In this document: piece after piece, positions 61,150 through 64,000 of the stretch
How positions within the stretch are numbered: the stretch's first letter is position 1
How the letters are laid out: the number at the start of each line of letters is the position of its first letter
NCBI GenBank assembly: GCA_025331125.1
Contig: JAOALB010000153.1
Location: 59,432-123,431, forward strand
From: Mycogone perniciosa
Taxonomy: Eukaryota; Ascomycota; Sordariomycetes; Hypocreales; Hypocreaceae
Direction: 5' to 3'
Length of the DNA stretch: 64,000 nt
Notes under the pieces: generated by a model
The model's input: the letters and a program-made list of their open reading frames with translations, nothing else
What the model was told of the DNA's origin: nothing
The model's database searches: none
Translations under genes and position numbers: made by a program

Positions 61150-62165
61150 CTACGCTAGTTATCGAAGTTGCCTAAGGTTTTGCTGGCCCGGAAAAAGCCA
61201 ATCACCGACACCAATACAGAGTACCTTTTCCAGATCTCGAAGCAGCGATTGCTTTAAGAGAAAGCCTTATACAGTTTTGCGGGTTGTGTGTGTATCCCCG
61301 TCGAGGTACGTTGTCTATTCCGTGTCCCGGCATCCTGTTATGTGCCTGATCAATACTTGGTCCTTGGTCCTTGAACGCCCCTCGCTGACCTTGCCCCAGT
61401 CCACCCGTGGTGCTGCCCAGAGCTGCTCGGCAAATGGGTGTGATGGCGCCTTTGACGACAACAACCTTGTCCGTGTTTGCAAGTGTAATTTTTACAGTTA
61501 CCTTGTAACCCTGACCCTATCTGGATTCAGCCGCCTCCCCCTCCTTTGCCACCAGATCATAAAACTTCGATCCTAATGATCAGTTTGGCGGTCACGATCA
61601 AGACGAACCCCAACGAGATGGAAAGTACTTGGTGGAATGTCTTTAACTCAACAGCGTCTTTTTTCCTGGAGACGGCCTTTGTACGGTAAATGTTTTGAAC
61701 ACCCCCAATATGGTTAACGGCATGCAGGGCCTTCCAGATAATTTGCCCGCCTTCAACATTGAATCCTTTAGTAACTGCAAATACACTTCGTCAGACTCAG
61801 GCGGCACGATCTCTTGCGATGGCAATTAGTCTGTGGTGTGCTCCAAAAGTGAAGAAGGGTCATCAAATTGCGGCACTTTTCTACTCTACTGGAATATTAG
61901 ATGGACTACGGAGTATATCAAGTTGATATTCATACCATCATATGAAGATTTAGTCATTAGTCACAAAAAGACTTTACCAACAGGATAGGTTTATACCTAT
62001 GCCACTATTATCGGCTTAGCTTCTAGCGGACATCCGCTTAGCCTCACCTTTTTAACTCGAGATATCTCTTCTGCAGTAAGTGTGTCTTATATTAACGACG
62101 GGGTCAGAATTCCCCCACATTAAATCATTTTGATCACTCGCTCTTATAGGGACGGATGTTAAGGG
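61150..62165. other. Intergenic region, no supported gene
   Basis: Short frames (for example 61277-61576 plus and 61643-61825 minus) show no motif or splice-supported extension. Confidence 0.45.
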
Positions 62166-62555
62166 CTAAATCTGCCGACCCAGTCGTAGAGATATGGGAT
62201 GATAAAACTTAGGTCCGTAGGTTTCTCGCACAAGTGTTTGAAATTGCGGTCGGGGGATATTGCGCAGGCTGGCGACTTTGTCAAGCCCTTTGATATTGGC
62301 GTATTGCTCCACTGTTCCTGTGAATCCCAGATCCGTGCTTAATCCATATGTGGACATTTGCGACCAAGGAAGCGGCTGTGCCTTCAAAACTTCCTCTGGA
62401 CGCTGTTGCTGGTGATGATTTATGCAGTAATGGAAAAGAACGCCGTTGCTGTCCGCCAGTGTCTGCCTTTCCCATCCGAAAATCGTTTGCAAGCGCCTGT
62501 CCACGTAAATACCACCATCAACCGGGCTACTGGGTACCGAGGTCTTCGCCGCGGC
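62166..62555 (-). pseudogene. Unrecognised C-terminal exon, probably a gene fragment
   Basis: Minus strand: after a good 3' splice site (TTGACAG...GTGCTTAG) ending at 62556, the frame is open for 129 codons to a stop at 62166. It contains 'GGIYVDRRLQTIFGWERQ' and 'MSTYGLSTDLGFTGTVEQY'. Codon use looks like real protein, but I do not recognise the family. No upstream exon can be found in 62560-62900, which is richer in A+T and carries stops. Most likely the end of a truncated gene. Confidence 0.35.
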
Positions 62556-62604
62556 CTAAGCACATCTGTCAACGTCAGGAATGGCTTTAAGTCCGGATCC
62601 AGCA

Positions 62605-63094
62605 CACAACTTCAGTCTGCAACCATTTATCCAAGTATTCATCCGTTACTGATATTCAGGCTATTTTATTTATTCTATTCTATTCATCCAGAATGGCTAA
62701 ACGCCAATTTATCATGTATTTAACCAACAGCTTTTCCCACCTAACTTGGGGTCAACAGAAGAGGAGCAATTCATTCGTTTCTAGTTATCTATGTGCCCTC
62801 ATGCTGTTGATCTGTGATTGGCAACATCTCGTCTCCTTAATATAGGTGTCAGAGCTGGCGCATCCGATTTGACGATTCGAGGCTTCAGATGATTGGCGCT
62901 ACGTCGATATTTCGTATTCCGCTTTATGGAGCCTCGGCCGTTCGTTAGATCTCGAGAACACAGGATTCACGATAGCCACATCAGCTCTGCGCGCTCAATC
63001 TTGTCTACTTACAGAAAAGGGGCCGCCATACCAAGTTCAATGAAACCTCGACCTTTCTCATTATACTGCTCCTTGCCTGCTTTCTGACCCATGA
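62605..63094. other. Intergenic region, no supported gene
   Basis: Nothing recognisable; a 64-codon plus-strand frame at 62893 has no support. Confidence 0.45.
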
Positions 63095-63927
63095 CTAGTC
63101 TCGCTCTCCGCTCTCCGCTTGTCCGGCCCACATCGCAAGTTCCCTTTCAAAGTCCATCAGCGGCATTCCGGTAGTAGGAGCATTGGCTGGGCCTTCATCT
63201 CGTGATTGTTGCCCGGTCGGGATACTGTATTGCCTTCCAAGGCTCGGCCGATGCCTGCTATGAAAGGAGGATAAAGACTGTTTTGACGCTGACCGCGCCC
63301 CAATGAGGAGGTTGACGGATGGAAAACATGCGCATATAAGGCCAATCGAGAGCTCAAACGTTCTGTTGGCGTTTATCTATAAGCCAATAATCCGCTACCG
63401 TAAAGATGCTTAGGAGAATAAAGTAAGTAACTTACGTAGAAAGATTCCATAGAACGAACTGTCTCGTAGTATCATGACCCCATTCAAAATAAATAATCTT
63501 ATAGAGCCGAAAGATAGTCACAGAAACCGCTGCCCCACCAGCACCAAGTATCGCTGCTATCTTTATCTTTGTTCGCAGTGACATTTGAAAGGGCCAGAGT
63601 AAAGGTATTGGTAGGAGCAAGATAACGAGATCGGTAACTATAGCGAGACACATATCGGAAAGAAGTAGCGGCCTCTGAGTAAGACACCTCGCGTTCTTTA
63701 CAGACTTATTCCAGTATGCCTCAATAGGAATACAGACAACGGTTTTAGGAATCTGGATCGGCAAATAAGCTAATAAAAGGGCCACTATAAAGATATAAAG
63801 TCTCTCGGTTACTTTCCCTTGGAATTCAAATAGTCGAGCTACCATTAACAAAATAGTTGTCTTAATAAAATAGGCGGCCGGGCAGTAGATGACTGTACTG
63901 ATATAAAGCCACTGTATCGCGGTATTA
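63095..63927 (-). pseudogene. Rhodopsin-domain integral membrane protein, 5' end lost to an LTR insertion
   Basis: Minus strand, exons 63436-63927 and 63095-63362, with a 73-nt intron (63363-63435, GTAAGT...CAACAG). The protein is of the fungal rhodopsin-like (PF20684-type) multi-helix family. Visible segments are 'QWLYISTVIYCPAAYFIKT', an 'RLF' after the helix, 'PIEAYWN' with the family's cysteine-containing loop 'ARCLTQ', the 'LSDMCLAIVTDLVILLLPIPLLW' helix, and 'FELSIGLICACFPSVNLLI' at the start of exon 2, then a polar tail. The reading frame is open but has no start: at 63928 an LTR begins inside what should be the N-terminal third. The missing part may continue beyond the insertion, outside the window. 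Confidence 0.8.
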
Positions 63928-64000
63928 TGTCACGACCCGACCAGGCCAAGGCCCGGGTCCGGAAGAATATCGGAACGACGGGCCAATAAGAACATGATCA
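63928..64000 (+). repeat. LTR, left terminus, running off the window (gypsy-2 family)
   Basis: Starts TGTCACGACCCGACCAGG. It is the same sequence as the LTR terminus at 1628-1700 in opposite orientation, but without the C-to-T/G-to-A changes. The five bases before it (63923-63927, TATTA) are the presumed target duplicate. Only 73 bp lie in the window, so whether it is a solo LTR or a full element is unknown. Confidence 0.8.

Noticed and set aside
61643..61825. 60-codon minus-strand frame
   Set aside because: Too short and without motif or partner exon to support a gene.

Overview
The window is nuclear DNA of a filamentous ascomycete, most likely a Eurotiomycete of the Aspergillus/Penicillium type. 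The evidence is short GT-AG introns of about 50-90 nt, two Zn(II)2Cys6 regulators, fungus-specific transporter and halogenase families, a dispersed 5S rRNA gene, and a large block of transposon DNA wrecked by C-to-T/G-to-A mutation in the manner of repeat-induced point mutation (RIP). It has two compartments that meet at about 40.87 kb.

Left compartment (1 to about 40,870): very A+T-rich, no intact gene, made of nested dead retroelements. In order: the gag end of a Ty3/gypsy element on the minus strand whose LTR terminus is at 1700; the RT/RNase H end of a Ty1/copia element ('copia-B') with its 3' LTR; a Tad1-like LINE cut in two by a complete copia element ('copia-A1', 5234-12262, TSD GGATA); a solo LTR; the integrase/chromodomain tail of another gypsy element; a copia-B LTR that itself contains a solo LTR; copia-B gag, split by a complete gypsy element ('gypsy-1', 17619-31843, TSD ACTAG). 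Gypsy-1 carries a second complete copia-A (23573-30801, TSD ATAGG) and a solo copia-A LTR (19272-19546, TSD AATAC). After it come the copia-B protease region, further RIP-degraded gag/protease-like DNA, two more 580-bp LTRs and another copia-B fragment.

Right compartment (about 40,870-64,000): normal base composition. Genes in order: a PaiB-like FMN-binding protein (-), a Zn2Cys6 regulator (-), a MOSC-domain protein (+), an SP-family sugar/polyol transporter (-), a flavin-dependent halogenase pseudogene (-), a 14-TM-type MFS exporter with a stop codon in its N-terminal leader (-), and a second Zn2Cys6 regulator with a stop codon 78 codons before the end of its frame (+). Then come a 5S rRNA gene and 5S relics, an unrecognised C-terminal exon, and a rhodopsin-domain membrane protein gene cut by an LTR that starts at 63928 and runs off the window.

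Halogenase, exporter and divergently transcribed regulator are the usual accessory genes of a halogenated-metabolite cluster, but no synthase is present and all three carry lesions. I read this as a decaying or orphaned cluster remnant beside a transposon block. Exon boundaries come from splice consensus and reading frame only; family names come from recognised motifs, without database searches.
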